Part shown: one piece after another, positions 17,774 through 26,846 of the stretch
How the letters are laid out: each line of letters opens with the position of its first letter
Numbering within the stretch: position 1 is the first letter of the stretch
NCBI RefSeq assembly: GCF_015352425.1
Contig: NZ_JADKNH010000011.1
Coordinates: 142,895 to 206,894 of the forward strand
Length of the DNA stretch: 64,000 bases
Direction: 5' to 3'
Source: Fusibacter ferrireducens
GTDB taxonomy: Bacteria; Bacillota; Clostridia; Peptostreptococcales; Acidaminobacteraceae
Program-made: the position numbers and the translations under genes
The notes under the pieces: model-generated
Database searches by the model: none
Told to the model about the DNA's origin: nothing
What the model saw: only the letters and a program-made list of their open reading frames with translations

Positions 17774-18379
17774 ATGACTAAAAAAAAGAAGGAAAAAGCG
17801 GACATCGAAGACATCGTAAAAGATCAAGAAGAAACTCTAGTTGATCAAGAAGAAGCAATCTCTAAAGAAGCAGTTGATAGCGACTCTCAAACGCCCGTTG
17901 AAGAAGCTTCTGAAGATGATAAAGGTGAGGGAAATGAGGCGCAAGATTTGAAAGCAGAAGTACAAAACTTAAATGACCGTTATCTAAGATTAAATGCAGA
18001 ATTTCAAAATTATAGAAAACGTGTTGAAAAGGAAAAAACAGACATCTTCAAATATGGCAATGAAAAACTTATTATTGAAATGTTGCCTATTATGGATAAC
18101 TTTGAAAGAGCATTGTCTTCCTTTGAAGAAGATCACGCAGAAGATAAAGTATTAAGTGGTGTTAAAATGATAAAAAAATCATTGGATGATTTCTTTGAAA
18201 AAAATGGTGTTAAAAAGATAGAAGCTGTAAATACACCTTTTGATCCTGACAAGCATCATGCAGTAATGACTGAGGCAGTAGAAGGTGTAGAGGGTGAAAC
18301 GGTGGTAGCTGTATTTCAAGAAGGCTATACACTTGGTGATAAAGTCATTAGACCTAGTATGGTTAAAGTATCATCTTAA
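17774..18379 (+). CDS. grpE: Nucleotide exchange factor GrpE
   Basis: A 201-residue co-chaperone that releases ADP from DnaK. It has an acidic, low-complexity N-terminus (about 1-60), a long coiled coil containing LNDRYLRLNAEFQNYRKR, and the C-terminal beta domain with TPFDPDKHHAVM and GYTLGDKVIRPSMVKVS. I prefer ATG 17774 because gagg sits 9 bases ahead; the in-frame ATG at 17765 abuts that site. Second gene of the heat-shock operon. Confidence 0.95.
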   Translation: MTKKKKEKADIEDIVKDQEETLVDQEEAISKEAVDSDSQTPVEEASEDDKGEGNEAQDLKAEVQNLNDRYLRLNAEFQNYRKRVEKEKTDIFKYGNEKLIIEMLPIMDNFERALSSFEEDHAEDKVLSGVKMIKKSLDDFFEKNGVKKIEAVNTPFDPDKHHAVMTEAVEGVEGETVVAVFQEGYTLGDKVIRPSMVKVSS

Positions 18380-18468
18380 TAAGCTGTAATTTTAAGATAA
18401 AAACCTTAAAAACAAGATGAACTCAAAATAGAAAAATGGAAAGTTAAAATTATAAGGAGGCAATTGCA

Positions 18469-20283
18469 ATGGCTAAAATTATTGGCATCGATTTAGGGAC
18501 TACAAACTCATGTGTATCTGTATTAGAAGGTGGAGAAGCTGTCGTTATTCCTAACGCAGAAGGGAATAGAACAACACCGTCAATTGTTGCATTTACAAAA
18601 ACAGGTGAAAGACTCGTTGGAGAAACTGCGAAGAGACAAGCAATTACAAATCCAGATAGAACAATCATTTCAATTAAGAGAGAGATGGGTAGAGATCACA
18701 AAGTTAAAATTGACGACAAAGTTTACTCTCCACAAGAAATCTCTGCAATGATTCTTCAAAAATTAAAAGCAGATGCAGAAAGTTATCTAGGAGAAACAGT
18801 TACGGAAGCGGTTATTACAGTACCTGCTTACTTTACTGACTCTCAAAGACAGGCGACAAAAGATGCAGGTAAAATTGCTGGTTTAGATGTAAAAAGAATT
18901 ATCAATGAACCAACGGCAGCTTCTTTATCGTATGGATTGGACAAAACGGATAAGCAACATAAAATCATGGTATTCGACCTTGGTGGTGGTACATTTGATG
19001 TTTCCATACTTGAAATTGGCGATGGCGTCTTCGAAGTATTAGCAACAAATGGTAACAACCATTTAGGTGGTGATGACTTTGATAAAATTGTCATGGATCA
19101 TTTGGCAGAAGTATTCAAATCAGAACATGGCGTAGATTTAAGAAACGATAAAATGGCACTTCAAAGATTAAAAGAAGCTGCTGAAAAAGCAAAAAAAGAG
19201 TTATCTACAACTCAATCTACTAACATCAATTTACCTTTCATCACTGCAACTGCGGAAGGTCCATTACATTTAAACATTGACTTAACACGTTCTAAATTTG
19301 AACAATTGACAAAAGGTTTAGTAGACAAAACAATGGAACCAACTAAAAAAGCACTTAAAGATGCAGGTTTAAATCCAAGTGATATTGAACAAGTTATCTT
19401 AGTAGGGGGTTCCACAAGAATTCCTGCTGTACAAGATGCAGTAAAGAAATTTACCAACAAAGAGCCTCATAAAGGCGTAAACCCTGATGAATGTGTTGCA
19501 CTTGGTGCGGCAATTCAAGGTGGTGTTCTTTCTGGAGACGTTAAAGACGTATTGTTACTTGACGTTACACCATTATCATTAGGTATCGAAACATTGGGTA
19601 GTGTATTCACTAAATTAATTGAGAGAAACACAACGATTCCAACTAAGAAAAGCCAAGTTTTCTCAACTGCTGCTGACAATCAAACGGCTGTTGACATTCA
19701 CGTACTACAAGGTGAAAGACAAATGGCTAGCGACAATGTAACACTTGGTAGATTCCAGTTAGACGGTATTCCACCAGCAAGAAGAGGTGTGCCACAAGTT
19801 GAAGTTACATTTGATATCGATGCAAATGGTATCGTTAATGTAAGTGCAAAAGACTTGGGTACAGGAAAAGTTCAACACATTACAATTACTGCTTCAACTC
19901 ATTTGTCTGAAGAAGAAATTGAGAAAAAAGTAAAAGAAGCTGAGTTACATGCTGAAGAAGATCGTAAGAAAAAAGAATTGATTGAAGAAAGAAATAAAGC
20001 AGATAACATGATTTATGAAATTGAAAAATCAATGACAGATCTTGGTGACGAAGTTACAGAAGATGAAAAAGCAGATATTAATGCTAAAATAGAAAAATTA
20101 AAAGCGTCAATGGCTACAGACGACGTGGAAACTATGAAAGCTGATTTTGAAGCACTTACTAATGCATTCCAACCGTTGGCACAAAAACTTTACTCTAAAG
20201 GTCAAGCTGAACAAGGACCGCAAGATATGGGTCAAGCTCCAGATGATAATGTTGACGAAGCGGATTATGAAGTGGTAGACTAA
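18469..20283 (+). CDS. dnaK: Chaperone protein DnaK (Hsp70)
   Basis: A 604-residue Hsp70. The nucleotide-binding domain begins with [10 protein letters not shown] and includes [11 protein letters not shown] and [11 protein letters not shown]. The substrate-binding domain has [13 protein letters not shown]. The lid and a short acidic tail ending EADYEVVD follow. As in other Gram-positive DnaK proteins, the extra segment in the nucleotide-binding domain found in Gram-negatives is absent. Shine-Dalgarno aaggagg. Works with GrpE and DnaJ encoded beside it. Confidence 0.98.
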   Translation: MAKIIGIDLGTTNSCVSVLEGGEAVVIPNAEGNRTTPSIVAFTKTGERLVGETAKRQAITNPDRTIISIKREMGRDHKVKIDDKVYSPQEISAMILQKLKADAESYLGETVTEAVITVPAYFTDSQRQATKDAGKIAGLDVKRIINEPTAASLSYGLDKTDKQHKIMVFDLGGGTFDVSILEIGDGVFEVLATNGNNHLGGDDFDKIVMDHLAEVFKSEHGVDLRNDKMALQRLKEAAEKAKKELSTTQSTNINLPFITATAEGPLHLNIDLTRSKFEQLTKGLVDKTMEPTKKALKDAGLNPSDIEQVILVGGSTRIPAVQDAVKKFTNKEPHKGVNPDECVALGAAIQGGVLSGDVKDVLLLDVTPLSLGIETLGSVFTKLIERNTTIPTKKSQVFSTAADNQTAVDIHVLQGERQMASDNVTLGRFQLDGIPPARRGVPQVEVTFDIDANGIVNVSAKDLGTGKVQHITITASTHLSEEEIEKKVKEAELHAEEDRKKKELIEERNKADNMIYEIEKSMTDLGDEVTEDEKADINAKIEKLKASMATDDVETMKADFEALTNAFQPLAQKLYSKGQAEQGPQDMGQAPDDNVDEADYEVVD

Positions 20284-20288
20284 TAAAC

Positions 20289-20308
20289 AGGGCACCTTCG
20301 GGTGCCTT
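20289..20308 (+). promoter_or_regulatory. Intercistronic UUCG hairpin between dnaK and dnaJ
   Basis: The stem ggcacc/ggtgcc closed by a ttcg tetraloop lies just past the dnaK stop. It has no T tract, so it is more likely an RNA-stability or processing element, or a partial attenuator, than a full terminator. Confidence 0.5.
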
Positions 20309-20348
20309 GCACTTATAAAACGGTTTCAACAAGAAAGGCGGAATTTTA

Positions 20349-21524
20349 GTGAGTAAAAGCGATTATTATGAGTTGTTGGGTGTCGAACGCGGTGCAGATG
20401 AAAACGAACTCAAAAAAGCTTATAGAAAACTTGCGATGAAATACCATCCTGATAGAAATCCTGATAATGCTGAAGCAGAAGCTAAATTTAAAGAAGTTAA
20501 TGAAGCTTATGAAGTTTTAAGCGATCCAGAAAAGAGACGTTTATACGATCAATTTGGACATGCAGGTGTAAATCAGAATGGTGGAGCAGGTGGTGGCTTC
20601 AGCGGCTTTGACGGTTTCGGCGGCTTTGAGGATATCATAAATGAGATGTTTGGTGGTTTTGGCGGTTTCTCTTCCTCTTCATCAAGGCGTAATGGTCCGA
20701 GAAAAGGTGCAGACATAAGAGCTGATATCACTTTAACATTTGAAGAAGCTGCATTTGGCGTTAAAAAGAAAATTGAATTCTTGAGAACTGAAGAATGCGA
20801 TGTTTGTAATGGCGCCGGAAACGAACCAGGTACATCCTCACATACTTGTACAGCATGTAATGGAAAAGGTGAAGTGAGATACTCACAAAGATCACTTTTT
20901 GGAGAATCCATCAGTGTAAAACCATGTACGGCATGTAAAGGTAAAGGTGAAATTTTTGATAAGCCATGCCATCAATGTAAAGGTCACGGCAAGATCAAAA
21001 AAAGGAATTCTAAAGAAGTTGACATTCCGGCAGGTGTTTTTCATGGCGCAAACATGCAACTTAGGGGTGAAGGTGATTTAGGTCAAAATGGTGGACCACG
21101 TGGCGATGTGATCGTCGTGATTAGAGTGACACCACATAAACACTTTACACGAGATGGCAACGACATCTACTATGACTTAAACATCACTTATGCACAAGCG
21201 GTGCTGGGTGCTGAAGTCATGGTGCCAACCTTAGATGGCAAGGCTAAGTTTGTTATTCCTGAAGGTACACCAAGTGGCAAACAATTTAAACTTAAAGGGA
21301 AAGGCGTTCCAGTTCTCAATGGCTATGGCAGGGGCGACCAATACGTTAGAGTGATTGTAGAGATCCCTAAAGGCCTTAATAAAAAACAAAAAGAACTCCT
21401 TGAAGCTTTTGAGGCTGAAATGACTGGCAAAAAAACAAGTCATTCTGGCACTGAGGAGAACTTAAAGAGTAAAAAAAAAAATGACAAAGGATTCTTAGGT
21501 AAAATGAAGGATGCTTTGAGTTAA
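20349..21524 (+). CDS. dnaJ: Chaperone protein DnaJ (Hsp40)
   Basis: A 391-residue type I J-protein that delivers clients to DnaK and triggers its ATPase. The J domain carries HPD (in YHPDRNPD). A long Gly/Phe region follows (about 75-115), then four zinc-binding CxxCxGxG repeats ([32 protein letters not shown]) and the C-terminal peptide-binding domains. The start is GTG with aaaggcgg upstream. Last gene of the heat-shock operon; the tail is lysine-rich. Confidence 0.96.
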   Translation: MSKSDYYELLGVERGADENELKKAYRKLAMKYHPDRNPDNAEAEAKFKEVNEAYEVLSDPEKRRLYDQFGHAGVNQNGGAGGGFSGFDGFGGFEDIINEMFGGFGGFSSSSSRRNGPRKGADIRADITLTFEEAAFGVKKKIEFLRTEECDVCNGAGNEPGTSSHTCTACNGKGEVRYSQRSLFGESISVKPCTACKGKGEIFDKPCHQCKGHGKIKKRNSKEVDIPAGVFHGANMQLRGEGDLGQNGGPRGDVIVVIRVTPHKHFTRDGNDIYYDLNITYAQAVLGAEVMVPTLDGKAKFVIPEGTPSGKQFKLKGKGVPVLNGYGRGDQYVRVIVEIPKGLNKKQKELLEAFEAEMTGKKTSHSGTEENLKSKKKNDKGFLGKMKDALS

Positions 21525-21730
21525 CAACATTTGAGTCATCTCTCGATGTCTCAAAGCGATTTTCGCTGACGCTGTTTGAGGTTGAACATCCCTCTTCACA
21601 GCTTTCGGCTCAAATCTTGCATACAACAACATTTGAGTCATCTCTCGATGTCTCAAAACGATTTTCGCTGACGCTGTTTGAGGTTGAACACCCCTCTTCA
21701 CAGCTTTCGGCTCAAATCTTGTTGTTTTAA
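21524..21730 (-). repeat. Two tandem copies of the dispersed palindromic repeat
   Basis: Two nearly identical units repeat with a period of 102 bp. Read on the minus strand each runs from aagatttgagccgaaagc through cctcaaacagcgtcagcg and gaaaatcg to ctcaaatgttgtt, so the ends are imperfect inverted repeats (aacaaca...ttgag). Related copies occur at 3017-3110 and 50747-50879. A minus-strand frame runs across both units and yields a repeated peptide; I regard it as non-coding. The units sit in the dnaJ 3' untranslated region. Confidence 0.85.
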
Positions 21731-21737
21731 TCAAAAG

Positions 21738-21767
21738 AAATCTCTTGTTGATCAAGAGATTTTTTTT
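21738..21767 (+). terminator. Terminator of the heat-shock operon
   Basis: The perfect 10-bp stem aaatctcttg/caagagattt with loop ttgat is followed by a run of T, beyond the tandem repeats. Confidence 0.9.
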
Positions 21768-21794
21768 GTAAAAAAGACGATTATCAGATATAAT
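21766..21794 (+). promoter_or_regulatory. Putative prmA promoter
   Basis: TTGTAA (21766-21771) and TATAAT (21789-21794) have a 17-base spacer, directly after the preceding terminator and about 85 bases before prmA. Confidence 0.55.
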
Positions 21795-21878
21795 CAATAT
21801 GCAACTCAAATAAATACTATGGTAGATAGAGAGATTGTTTCAAGGTCTAGAGGATACCGTGAAAATAAGGAGCAAGAT

Positions 21879-22811
21879 ATGAGCTGGTTTGAAATAAAAA
21901 TAAAGACAAGTGAAATAGCAATAGAAGCTGTTTCTAACATACTCTGTGATGCTGGCGCTGGTGGTGTGATGATTTTAAACCCAAACGATCCAGACTTTCA
22001 CAACCAATCAGAAGGTAAGTGGGATTATTATGATCCGCAAAATATAAAACTTGATTTTGAAGGGGTTTTAGTGACTGGATATATTGAAAAAGAAACCATT
22101 GAAGCGTCTATTGGAATGATTAAAGAACGTATTTCCCAATTAAAAGCGTTTGGCCTAGATCCAGGATTAGGTGAATTATCCTATGAGATCGTTGATCCTA
22201 AGGATTGGGAAAACGAATGGAAGAAGTATTTTAAACCGATTCGCCTTGGAAATCATATGGTTGTCAAACCAACATGGGAAACTTTTGAGGCGCATGAAGA
22301 TGATATTATAATTGAAATTGATCCCGGCAACGCCTTTGGATCAGGAACACATGAGACCACTTCAATGTGTATTGAGATGATTGAAAAATACATGAAAAGT
22401 ACGGATACAGTTATAGATGTAGGCTGTGGCAGCGGTATCTTATCCATTGCGGCAGGCTTGTTAGGGGCTCAAAGAGTACTTGCTGTTGATATCGACGAAA
22501 ATGCTGTAAGAACGGCTAAAGAAAACTTGGCACACAATGGGTTAAGTGAAATATCTGACGTAAGACAAGGCGATCTTGTTTCTGTTATTTCAGAAAAAGG
22601 CGATCTAGTCGTTGCCAATATCATCGCAGAAATAATCGTTATGCTTGTGGATGACATCGATAAAGTCCTCAAGGAAAAGGCTTATTTCATCGCTTCTGGC
22701 ATAATCTTAAGTCGCATTAAAATGGTGACAGATAAACTAGAAGCCTCAGGATTTAAAATACTCGAAGTTATAGAAAAAGGCGAATGGGCAGTTGTCGTTT
22801 CACAAAAATAG
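21879..22811 (+). CDS. prmA: Ribosomal protein L11 methyltransferase
   Basis: A 310-residue SAM-dependent enzyme that trimethylates ribosomal protein L11. The N-terminal ferredoxin-like L11-binding domain (about 1-120) is followed by the Rossmann domain with FGSGTHETT, VIDVGCGSGILSIAA and VANIIAEII. An open frame continues upstream into the repeat region, but ATG 21879 has aaggag 6 bases before it and gives the usual N-terminus MSWFEIKI. Next gene rsmE follows after 18 bases. Confidence 0.94.
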   Translation: MSWFEIKIKTSEIAIEAVSNILCDAGAGGVMILNPNDPDFHNQSEGKWDYYDPQNIKLDFEGVLVTGYIEKETIEASIGMIKERISQLKAFGLDPGLGELSYEIVDPKDWENEWKKYFKPIRLGNHMVVKPTWETFEAHEDDIIIEIDPGNAFGSGTHETTSMCIEMIEKYMKSTDTVIDVGCGSGILSIAAGLLGAQRVLAVDIDENAVRTAKENLAHNGLSEISDVRQGDLVSVISEKGDLVVANIIAEIIVMLVDDIDKVLKEKAYFIASGIILSRIKMVTDKLEASGFKILEVIEKGEWAVVVSQK

Positions 22812-22829
22812 AGGGTTGGAGCATTAGAA

Positions 22830-23591
22830 ATGTATAAATTTTTTTTAAATCAAGAAGATGTCATAGAAGAAAACCATATCATTCTCAATCATGCGGACTC
22901 AGTGAGACATCTTGAAAAATCGTTGCGGATCAAAAGCGGTGAATTGATCACACTGAGTACAGGTGCGCTCAGCTATATTGGCAAAGTAACCGAAGTGACT
23001 CCTCAAATGATCAAATTGGAAATTGTAGATAGACATGAAGCTCAAAATGAGTCCCCACTAAAAATAGATCTGTACCAATGTCTACCTAAAGGACAAAAAT
23101 TGGAACTGATCATACAGAAGAATGTTGAGCTGGGGGTTAGAGATTTTTATCTTGTGGCATCTAAAAGATGCATTGTTGAATACAAAGGCAAAGATATTCA
23201 AAAGAAACTGGATCGACTTGACAAAATTGCACTGGAAGCGGCTAAACAATCCAAGCGTGATTATATCTCCACTGTGAAAGCGGTTTTACCCATTGAAAAG
23301 TTGGGGACAGCACTATCAGAATACGATCTTGTACTCATCTTATACGAATCTGAAGAAAACCTTTTCATAAACGATGTACTCAAAGCTATTGGACCTAATG
23401 AACTGAAGACAATAGCTGTGATCGTTGGACCAGAAGGTGGATTTGAACCCAGTGAAATAGAATTTCTAAAAGCAAATGGCGCACAAATCGTCACTCTAGG
23501 CAAGCGCATACTAAGAACTGAAACTGCAGGGTTTACCTGTGTGACATGTCTTCAATATGCCGTTGGAGATCTGTCATCAAGAACAAAGTAG
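22830..23591 (+). CDS. rsmE: 16S rRNA (uracil1498-N3)-methyltransferase
   Basis: A 253-residue SPOUT-class methyltransferase of the small ribosomal subunit. An N-terminal PUA-like domain (HADSVRHLEKSLRIKSGE) precedes the trefoil-knot domain with VGPEGGFEPSEIEF and LGKRILRTETA, the SAM-binding knot. prmA-rsmE-mtaB is a conserved Firmicute order. The gene is co-directional with and close to prmA. Confidence 0.95.
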   Translation: MYKFFLNQEDVIEENHIILNHADSVRHLEKSLRIKSGELITLSTGALSYIGKVTEVTPQMIKLEIVDRHEAQNESPLKIDLYQCLPKGQKLELIIQKNVELGVRDFYLVASKRCIVEYKGKDIQKKLDRLDKIALEAAKQSKRDYISTVKAVLPIEKLGTALSEYDLVLILYESEENLFINDVLKAIGPNELKTIAVIVGPEGGFEPSEIEFLKANGAQIVTLGKRILRTETAGFTCVTCLQYAVGDLSSRTK

Positions 23592-23622
23592 ACCTTATTT
23601 ATATAACAGTGAGGTGAATAAG

Positions 23623-23970
23623 ATGAAAGGTAGCTTTTCTGAGGTTAAACGATTTCAAGTGAAACCCGATAAACTGACTGAATTTGAAACATTGATAACG
23701 ACAATAGCTGACGACCAAAGACAGCAAATAGGTTGTATTGACATCAAATATTTAAAGCGTTTTTTTACCATTGATGGTGTCAAGAGTGGAGAACCGCCTC
23801 GAGAGTTAACCAGAATTGTTAAGTGTGTTAAGTATTTTTCTTATTGGGAATTCGACAATAAGGAGAATTACGGCAAAGCGACTGAATGGTTTTTTAAAAA
23901 ATATTATAAGGATATTCAAAAGTTGCTCATCATGCCTTTTGATATTAACTGCGGATATTCTATATACTAA
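23623..23970 (+). CDS. Small monooxygenase-like (ABM fold) protein
   Basis: A 115-residue protein that looks like a dimeric alpha/beta-barrel domain: an opening strand FSEVKRFQVKPDKLTEFETLI followed by DQRQQIGCIDIKYLKR is the pattern seen in antibiotic-biosynthesis-monooxygenase-like domains. No cofactor residue can be assigned. ATG 23623 follows gaggtg; the frame is open upstream into rsmE but without another site. It lies between rsmE and mtaB, probably in the same transcript. The fold call is tentative. Confidence 0.6.
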   Translation: MKGSFSEVKRFQVKPDKLTEFETLITTIADDQRQQIGCIDIKYLKRFFTIDGVKSGEPPRELTRIVKCVKYFSYWEFDNKENYGKATEWFFKKYYKDIQKLLIMPFDINCGYSIY

Positions 23971-24004
23971 AAACTATATTCATTATAAGAGGGAATATTT
24001 CTAA

Positions 24005-25375
24005 ATGGAAAAAAATAGCGATAGAAAAGCAAATCAAAATATAAGTGGAAACGAAATTTATGAAAAAAATAATACCGTGAGTTTCATGACCCTAGGTTGC
24101 AAAACAAATCAATATGAAACAGATGCCTTAATGGATCTTTTCTACAATCATAGATTTGAAATTGTGGAATTTGATGATTATGCAGACGTATATGTGATCA
24201 ACACGTGTACTGTAACGAATGTGGGAGATCAAAAATCTAGACAAATGATCCGAAGAGCTAAAAAGAATAATCCAGATGCAATTGTGGTTGTTGTAGGCTG
24301 TTATGCTCAAATATCACCAGAAGAAGTCTCTGCAATTCAAGGTGTTGATATCATCGTAGGTACTGATGCACGTGGTGACATCATTAAATATATTGAGGAC
24401 TATCAAAATGGGTTAACTGAAAAACCCTATGTGATTGTGAACGATATCATGAAAATTAAACAATTTGAAGAATTGACTTTAAAACACATTAAAGAACACA
24501 CAAGAGCCTTTATAAAAATTCAAGAGGGTTGTAATCAATTTTGCTCATACTGCATCATCCCGTATGCAAGAGGGCAAGTGAGAAGTCGATCTCTTGAAAA
24601 CATCATAACGGAAATATCAGAACTTGCGCTGCAAGGCTATAAAGAATTCGTATTAACAGGTATTCACATTGGTTCATATGGCCTTGATTTTAAAAACATT
24701 GCTTTGATCGATCTACTTGAAGCCATTCAAAAAATCGAAGGTGTAGAGCGCATTCGATTGGGTTCAATTGAACCCAGATTGATTACAAGCACATTTATTG
24801 AGCGCTTAAAACCCCTTGATAAAGTTTGTGATCATTTTCATTTATCCCTCCAAAGTGGTTCGGATACCGTGCTTAAAAGGATGAATAGAAAGTATTGTAC
24901 GACAGAGTATATGCAGGCCGTTACAGCACTTCGTCAAGTATATTCAACCCCCTCTATTACAACAGACATCATTGTTGGATTTCCAGGGGAAACGGATGAA
25001 GAATTCAAAGAAACATTTGATTTTGTAAAACAGATTCAATTCAGTGAAATCCATGTGTTTAAGTTTTCTAAAAGAGAGAGTACACCAGCGGCAAAAATGC
25101 CAAAACAGATCGATGGAGAAGTAAAAAAGAAACGCAGTGAAGCACTGATAGCATTGGGAGCAACATTGGAAAGTGAGTATAGATCCAGCTATATCGGTAA
25201 GTCGCTTGAAGTTTTATTTGAGACCTACAAATCGGGCAAATGGATTGGACACACAACGAATTATATCAAGGTTGTCGTTCCAGATAGACCAGAGTTGGAT
25301 TTGATTAAAAAGATTTGTAAAGTGAGCATTGAAACCTTAGATAGTCATCAACTTATTGGCAAAATTATTTCATAA
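24005..25375 (+). CDS. mtaB: tRNA t6A37 methylthiotransferase MtaB
   Basis: A 456-residue radical SAM methylthiotransferase that converts t6A to ms2t6A at position 37 of ANN-decoding tRNAs. Cysteines of the N-terminal cluster occur in TLGCKTNQYE, NTCTVT and GCYAQ; the radical SAM motif is CxxxCxxC in CNQFCSYCIIPYARG. The C-terminal TRAM domain binds RNA. The TLGCKTN form and the short TRAM match MtaB rather than MiaB or RimO. Co-directional with rsmE. Confidence 0.93.
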   Translation: MEKNSDRKANQNISGNEIYEKNNTVSFMTLGCKTNQYETDALMDLFYNHRFEIVEFDDYADVYVINTCTVTNVGDQKSRQMIRRAKKNNPDAIVVVVGCYAQISPEEVSAIQGVDIIVGTDARGDIIKYIEDYQNGLTEKPYVIVNDIMKIKQFEELTLKHIKEHTRAFIKIQEGCNQFCSYCIIPYARGQVRSRSLENIITEISELALQGYKEFVLTGIHIGSYGLDFKNIALIDLLEAIQKIEGVERIRLGSIEPRLITSTFIERLKPLDKVCDHFHLSLQSGSDTVLKRMNRKYCTTEYMQAVTALRQVYSTPSITTDIIVGFPGETDEEFKETFDFVKQIQFSEIHVFKFSKRESTPAAKMPKQIDGEVKKKRSEALIALGATLESEYRSSYIGKSLEVLFETYKSGKWIGHTTNYIKVVVPDRPELDLIKKICKVSIETLDSHQLIGKIIS

Positions 25376-25390
25376 AATAATAAAAATATT

Positions 25391-25419
25391 TTGTGACTCT
25401 CAATAAAATTTGATATAAT
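25391..25419 (+). promoter_or_regulatory. Promoter before the HIT-rpsU-yqeY genes
   Basis: TTGTGA (25391-25396) and TATAAT (25414-25419) are separated by 17 bases, 86 bases before the HIT gene. Confidence 0.6.
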
Positions 25420-25505
25420 TAAGTAGATGATAGTCCTAATACTTTTTAGGATTTGTTGTCTTGTAATAGTTAAGTGAATTCAGACCTATGAGAGGAGGTG
25501 TTATA

Positions 25506-25847
25506 GTGGATTGTATATTTTGTAAGATTATAAACGGCGAAATTCCTTCGTCTAAAGTTTATGAAGATGACTTAGTCTATGCATTTGAAGACATCAATCC
25601 GAGTGCGCCCGTCCATGTTCTCATAGTCCCAAAAGAGCATATTGCATCGTTGGAAGAATTGGATGAGGGGCACACAAGCCTCATTGGACATTTGCATCTC
25701 GTGGCATCTAAGATTGCCAAAGAACGACAGATCAATGAGAGTGGATACCGTTTGCTTACAAATGTTGGTAAAGACGGAGGTCAAAGTGTTTTTCATCTTC
25801 ATTATCATTTGCTTGGCGGCAGAAATTTACAGTGGCCACCAGGTTAA
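25506..25847 (+). CDS. HIT family nucleotide-binding hydrolase (HinT-like)
   Basis: A 113-residue histidine-triad protein. CIFCKIINGEIPS at the N-terminus and the catalytic triad HLHYHLLGG near the C-terminus are the HinT signature. Such proteins hydrolyse adenosine 5'-phosphoramidates. The GTG at 25506 is chosen because gaggaggtg lies 7 bases before it and the protein then starts MDCIFCKI as usual. Located before rpsU and yqeY, a common clostridial arrangement. Confidence 0.92.
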   Translation: MDCIFCKIINGEIPSSKVYEDDLVYAFEDINPSAPVHVLIVPKEHIASLEELDEGHTSLIGHLHLVASKIAKERQINESGYRLLTNVGKDGGQSVFHLHYHLLGGRNLQWPPG

Positions 25848-25963
25848 AATGGCACTAAAAATGTATTGCAATAATACTAATTTTAGTGTATAATAACGAA
25901 GTATGTTCTAGGTACATTCCTCTGTACTATTAAAGAATCTATTAACGGAGGGAGGGAATGTGT

Positions 25964-26146
25964 ATGTCTGGCATCAAAGTAGGAGAAAATGAAAGCATTG
26001 ATAGTGCTTTAAAGAGATTTAAAAGAGAGACTTCAAAAGCTGGCGTAATGGCTGAAATCAAGAAAAGAAGACATTACGAAAAGCCTAGTGTAAAGCGTAA
26101 GAAAAAATCTGAAGCAGCTAGAAAGAAAAAAAGACGTCAAGCTTAG
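25964..26146 (+). CDS. rpsU: 30S ribosomal protein S21
   Basis: A 60-residue basic protein starting [19 protein letters not shown] and ending in a lysine/arginine-rich tail, standard for S21. ATG 25964 has ggagg 8 bases ahead; the ATG at 25958 is too close to that site. yqeY follows after 15 bases, and rpsU-yqeY coupling is well known in Firmicutes. Confidence 0.96.
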   Translation: MSGIKVGENESIDSALKRFKRETSKAGVMAEIKKRRHYEKPSVKRKKKSEAARKKKRRQA

Positions 26147-26161
26147 AGAGAGGGTGAAAAT

Positions 26162-26608
26162 ATGTCACTAACGAATAAGCTGACTGATGATTTGAAAGAT
26201 GCAATGAGATCTAAAGACAAAGTGAGAAAATCTGTAATCACAATGCTTCGAGCTGCGATTAAGCAAATCGAAATAGATGAGAGAAGAGAAGTTTCTGACG
26301 ACGATGTCATCGATATTATAGCAAAACAAATCAAGCAGAAGAAAAGTGCTATCGAAGATTTTTCAGATGGTGGTCGCGAAGACTTAGTTGATTTGACTAA
26401 GACTGAAATCGATTTACTTATGACTTATATGCCTGAGCAACTTTCTGAGGAAGCTATTGTTGAAATCATTGCAAAAGCAATTGAGACAACAGGTGCTACC
26501 ACAATGAAAGATATGGGCAAGGTTATGGGAATTGTTTCAGAAGCTACAAAAGGTAAAGCTGACAGTAAGCATATTGCTGATCTTGTCAAAAAATCTTTAT
26601 CAAAATAG
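26162..26608 (+). CDS. yqeY: GatB/YqeY domain protein
   Basis: A 148-residue helical protein resembling the tRNA-binding tail domain of amidotransferase subunit GatB. Typical elements are LTDDLKDAMRSKDKVRKSVITMLRAAIKQ and the C-terminal GKVMGIVSEATKGKADSKHIADLV (family landmarks quoted in part). Thought to bind tRNA; the exact role is unsettled. Follows rpsU closely. Confidence 0.93.
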   Translation: MSLTNKLTDDLKDAMRSKDKVRKSVITMLRAAIKQIEIDERREVSDDDVIDIIAKQIKQKKSAIEDFSDGGREDLVDLTKTEIDLLMTYMPEQLSEEAIVEIIAKAIETTGATTMKDMGKVMGIVSEATKGKADSKHIADLVKKSLSK

Positions 26609-26634
26609 AATCTGTTATTTTAACAGTTGATTAT

Positions 26635-26672
26635 ATAGCACTTTCCATATGGGGAGTGCTATTAATTTTATA
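26635..26672 (+). terminator. Imperfect hairpin after yqeY
   Basis: The stem atagca-ctttcc / ggggag-tgctat with an atat loop is followed by a weak T-rich stretch. A stronger terminator follows at 26694. Confidence 0.45.
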
Positions 26673-26693
26673 GCAATGACTTTGTGGCAAAAA

Positions 26694-26738
26694 CAGCCAA
26701 AATGTGATTCGAACATCATCGCATTTTGGCTGTTTTTA
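26694..26738 (+). terminator. Strong intrinsic terminator after yqeY
   Basis: An 11-bp stem cagccaaaatg/cattttggctg with a 17-base loop is followed by ttttt. Confidence 0.85.
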
Positions 26739-26846
26739 TGAGTGTGCATAAAAATTCCCATGGCGAGTAACGTTAAAATATTTTTAAAACCAATCATATT
26801 TATGATAAAATAATATAAGGTCACGCGTTTCATTTTAGGAGGTAAA

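Noticed and set aside
21495..21809. A 104-residue minus-strand reading frame with two repeats of an RFEPKAVKR-type peptide
   Set aside because: It lies wholly over the tandem non-coding palindromic repeats and the dnaJ terminator, and a similar peptide arises from the repeat copy at 3.0 kb. No Shine-Dalgarno. Treated as repeat DNA.
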